A DNA stretch of 64,000 nucleotides from Leisingera thetidis. Lineage in GTDB: Bacteria; Pseudomonadota; Alphaproteobacteria; Rhodobacterales; Rhodobacteraceae. Positions within the stretch are counted from its first letter, which is position 1. Every line of letters begins with the position of its first letter. Location of the stretch: assembly GCF_025857195.1 (NCBI RefSeq), contig NZ_CP109787.1, forward strand, positions 3,323,501 through 3,387,500. The letters run 5' to 3'. The position numbers were made by a program, and so were the translations under genes. Below, in pieces: positions 62,078 through 64,000 of the stretch. Below the pieces are notes generated by a model. It saw nothing but the letters and a program-made list of their open reading frames with translations. It was not told the DNA's origin and ran no database searches.

Positions 62078-62845
62078 TCAGAGGCGGGAATCCTCGTCGT
62101 CGTCGTCATCATCTCCGCCCGCGGGCAGGTTGAAGAAACTGTCGGCGTCAAGGATTTCCTCTTCCTTCTTCTCGCTGTCCGCAGCCGGGCCGCCGCCCAG
62201 GGTAAAGGTTTCAAGACCTTCGATGGCGGTCGGGATTTTCGGCTCGGCGTCCATTTCCAGAGACTGTTCGGTGGACACCAGTTTGCGGCGCTCGTCATCG
62301 CTCATCACGCCGCCTTCGGCGGCTTTCTTGGCGGCAGCCTTCTGCACCACGGCATCCAGTTCGGACTGCTTGCACAGGCCCAGCGCCACCGGGTCGATCG
62401 GCTGCATGCTGGCGATGTTCCAGTGGGTGCGCTCGCGGATCGACTGGATCGTCGGCTTGGTGGTGCCGACCAGCTTGGCGATCTGGCCGTCGCTGAGCTC
62501 GGGGTGGAACTTGACCAGCCACAGGATCGAGTTCGGACGGTCCTGGCGCTTGCTGAGCGGGGTGTAGCGCGGGCCGCGGCGCTTTTCCTCGCCGGCCGCG
62601 GCCGGATTGAACTTGAGCTTCAGCTTGTGCAGCGGGTTGCTCTGCGCCTTGTCGATCTCGTCCTGGGTCAGCTGGTTGTTGGCCACCGGGTCAAAGCCCT
62701 TGACGCCGACCGCCACTTCGCCATCGGCAATGCCCTGGATCTCCAGCTCGTGCATGCCCACGAAATCCCCAATCTGCTTGAAGCTGATCGTGGTATTGTC
62801 CACCAGCCACACGGCGGTTGCCTTGGCCATCAACGGTTTTGCCAT
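62078..62845 (-). CDS. trcR: Cell-cycle transcriptional regulator TrcR (DUF1013)
   Basis: A 255-aa alphaproteobacterial regulator. The N-terminal MPLMAKATAVWLVDNTTISF-like start (here KPLMAKATAVWLVDN) and the middle HTH-like SILWLVKFHPELSDGQIAKLVGTTKPTIQSIRERTHWN are the DUF1013 signature. The C-terminal third is rich in Lys/Glu and ends in an acidic run (DDDDDDEDS). The family acts as a conserved, sometimes essential, transcription factor. It stands alone with its own terminator and is divergent from the RNase T2 gene. Confidence 0.92.
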   Translation of the reverse strand: MAKPLMAKATAVWLVDNTTISFKQIGDFVGMHELEIQGIADGEVAVGVKGFDPVANNQLTQDEIDKAQSNPLHKLKLKFNPAAAGEEKRRGPRYTPLSKRQDRPNSILWLVKFHPELSDGQIAKLVGTTKPTIQSIRERTHWNIASMQPIDPVALGLCKQSELDAVVQKAAAKKAAEGGVMSDDERRKLVSTEQSLEMDAEPKIPTAIEGLETFTLGGGPAADSEKKEEEILDADSFFNLPAGGDDDDDDEDSRL

Positions 62846-62989
62846 GTGCTCATCTCCTTAAAACACTCCGGTCCCCGGATACATCTCTCCCGCCGCCTGA
62901 AAGGGCGTCCCCGGCGGGCGGGGCAGGTTTCCGTTGTCGGGGAACTTCTGCCCTATATAGTCGGCTTGATTTCATAAGGAAAGAGGCCA

Positions 62990-63634
62990 ATGCGCAAGTT
63001 ATTGCTGGGTTTGGCGGCTGTTTTGACGGGTTTTGCCGCGCTTGCCGCAGCAGAGGGCGAGCCGGCCGGGGAGTTCGACTATTACGTGCTGGCGCTCAGC
63101 TGGTCGCCGAACTGGTGCGCGCAGGAGGGCGATGCCCGCGGCGCCGAGCAATGCGAGGCCCGCCATGATTTCGGCTGGACCCTGCACGGGCTCTGGCCGC
63201 AGTTCCACCGCGGCTGGCCCAGCTACTGCCGCACCGCCGAGGCACCGCCCAGCCGCGCGATGAGCCGCAGTATGGCGGACATTATGGGCAGCGCGGGCCT
63301 CGCCTGGCACCAGTGGAAGAAACACGGCACCTGCTCCGGCCTCAGCGCCCGCCGGTATTACACCCTGATGCGCGAGGCCTACACCCGCGTCACCCGCCCC
63401 GCCATCTTCCGCAAGCTGGACAAACCCGTCACCCTGCCTGCGTCGGTGGTGGAGGAGGCGTTTCTCAAGGAAAACCCGCAGCTCACGCGCGGCAGCCTGA
63501 CCATCACCTGCCGGGACGGCGCCATCCAGGAGGCCCGCATCTGCCTGTCCAAGGCGCTCGACCCGGTGCCCTGCGGGCGGGATGCGATCAAGGACTGCAC
63601 ATTGAAGGATGCCCGGTTTGCTCCTGTCCGCTGA
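62990..63634 (+). CDS. Secreted ribonuclease T2
   Basis: A 214-aa periplasmic endoribonuclease. The signal peptide covers about residues 1-21 (LLLGLAAVLTGFAALAAAEG). Conserved active-site segments are TLHGLWPQ with His66 and HQWKKHGTC with His107 and His112. Paired cysteines (43, 55, 80, 115 and C-terminal ones) suit disulfides. It breaks RNA through 2',3'-cyclic products, which the CpdB-like phosphatase at 46-48 kb could then use (inference). It is divergent from trcR. Confidence 0.92.
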   Translation: MRKLLLGLAAVLTGFAALAAAEGEPAGEFDYYVLALSWSPNWCAQEGDARGAEQCEARHDFGWTLHGLWPQFHRGWPSYCRTAEAPPSRAMSRSMADIMGSAGLAWHQWKKHGTCSGLSARRYYTLMREAYTRVTRPAIFRKLDKPVTLPASVVEEAFLKENPQLTRGSLTITCRDGAIQEARICLSKALDPVPCGRDAIKDCTLKDARFAPVR

Positions 63635-63672
63635 ACAGCCCGGACAGGGGCGCTGCCCCTCTTGGCTTTGCA

Positions 63673-63733
63673 GCCAGATGAATAAAGGATCCAGACCTTC
63701 TTCTGGCCAAAAATATCCCCGCCGGACGCCGGC
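63673..63733 (-). repeat. Intergenic motif, copy 3 (GGGGATATTTTTGGCCAGAAGAA)
   Basis: On the minus strand GCGTCCGGCGGGGATATTTT and TTGGCCAGAAGAAGGTCTGG match copy 1 closely. A second half-copy, CCAGATGAATAAAGGATCC, lies just upstream in opposite orientation (63674-63692). It follows the RNase T2 gene. Confidence 0.65.
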
Positions 63734-63877
63734 GCCACCAGGCGCCCCCGCCTCGCGCAGCAATAAATGGCCCATGAACCACACTTTGCCCGGATTTGTG
63801 CTAGTATCATGGTACGTGCCGCACCCGGCCTTGCCTGATCGGCACTTCCGTTTTGCTCAGCGAGGAGGACGAAGCGC

Positions 63878-64000
63878 ATGGCAAAGACAATTGGCAACCC
63901 GCTCAGCTGGCTTCTGCAGGGTGCAGAAACCACCGGGCACCATATCAGCGAAACCGTTGGCGAAATGGGCAGCGATGGGGTCAAGGAACTGCCCAAGGCA
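63878..64000 (+). CDS. Start of a DUF2189-like membrane protein (partial)
   Basis: The first 41 codons are present and the frame runs off the window. It begins MAKTIGNPLSWLLQGAETTG, a pattern I associate with roseobacter DUF2189 membrane proteins. AGGAGG lies about 10 bases before the ATG, so the start is secure. No membrane segment is reached before the edge, so the family call is tentative. Confidence 0.6.
   Translation, partial: MAKTIGNPLSWLLQGAETTGHHISETVGEMGSDGVKELPKA

Overview
The window reads as chromosomal DNA of a marine Rhodobacteraceae (Roseobacter group; Leisingera, Phaeobacter and Ruegeria are the nearest guesses, by recognition only). Support comes from the high-GC coding style, the fnrL-hemN pair next to cbb3 oxidase genes with FNR-type boxes, a TrcR/DUF1013 regulator, a YejABEF importer, and an alphaproteobacterial dnaX-ybaB-recR block. 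I see no rRNA, tRNA, CRISPR, prophage, transposase or plasmid genes. It looks like core genome with a few accessory genes.

Layout. 1-7.4 kb: pgsA (cut by the edge) and uvrC; a minus-strand run of an S49 protease, a 57-aa membrane/zinc-ribbon protein, a Ca/Na antiporter and a PTR1-like pteridine reductase; then an ABC-2 exporter pair. 7.5-12.6 kb: CoxG-like protein, an NAD(P)-binding protein behind twin MarR-type operators, pobA with a divergent AraC regulator, a class III CoA-transferase, and a 45-aa Lys-rich protein. 12.7-20.4 kb: hemE and hemC (divergent), a GH25 lipoprotein, hemF with an SDR that lacks the catalytic lysine, rsmC-like methyltransferase, clpS, a HAD hydrolase, and a tautomerase-fold protein. 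20.6-37.7 kb: D-Ala-D-Ala carboxypeptidase with a SPOR domain, then the microaerobic respiration island: ccoGHIS, a LysR regulator, a DUF2270 membrane protein, a methyltransferase, ccoNOQP, a universal stress protein, GlsB, fnrL and hemN. Four FNR-type boxes lie in this island. 38-52.7 kb: yejABEF, a membrane-anchored cytochrome c, pheA, the SRP RNA, a 5'-nucleotidase-type phosphatase, nudC, an alpha/beta hydrolase with a divergent TetR gene, a cobalamin riboswitch with one Cys-rich gene, and a dual-specificity-type phosphatase. 52.9-64 kb: dnaX, ybaB, recR, a two-gene hydroxylase/threonine-aldolase operon with a divergent LysR gene, a hybrid histidine kinase, trcR, an RNase T2 and the start of a DUF2189-like gene.

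How it fits together. The central island is one oxygen-response circuit. FnrL senses low oxygen and probably acts on its own promoter, hemN, ccoNOQP or usp, ccoGHIS and the DUF2270 gene, while hemE, hemC, hemF and hemN supply heme.

The most unusual content is outside the proteins. A family of nested multi-hairpin elements (five or six copies) sits only between genes, mostly where two genes converge. There are also two blocks of consecutive near-perfect palindromes at convergent gene ends, and a third short motif built around GGGGATATTT...GGCCAGAAGAA. The best candidates for undescribed biochemistry are the hydroxylase/aldolase/LysR unit at 56.7-59.5 kb and the single-gene cobalamin riboswitch unit at 51.4-52.1 kb.
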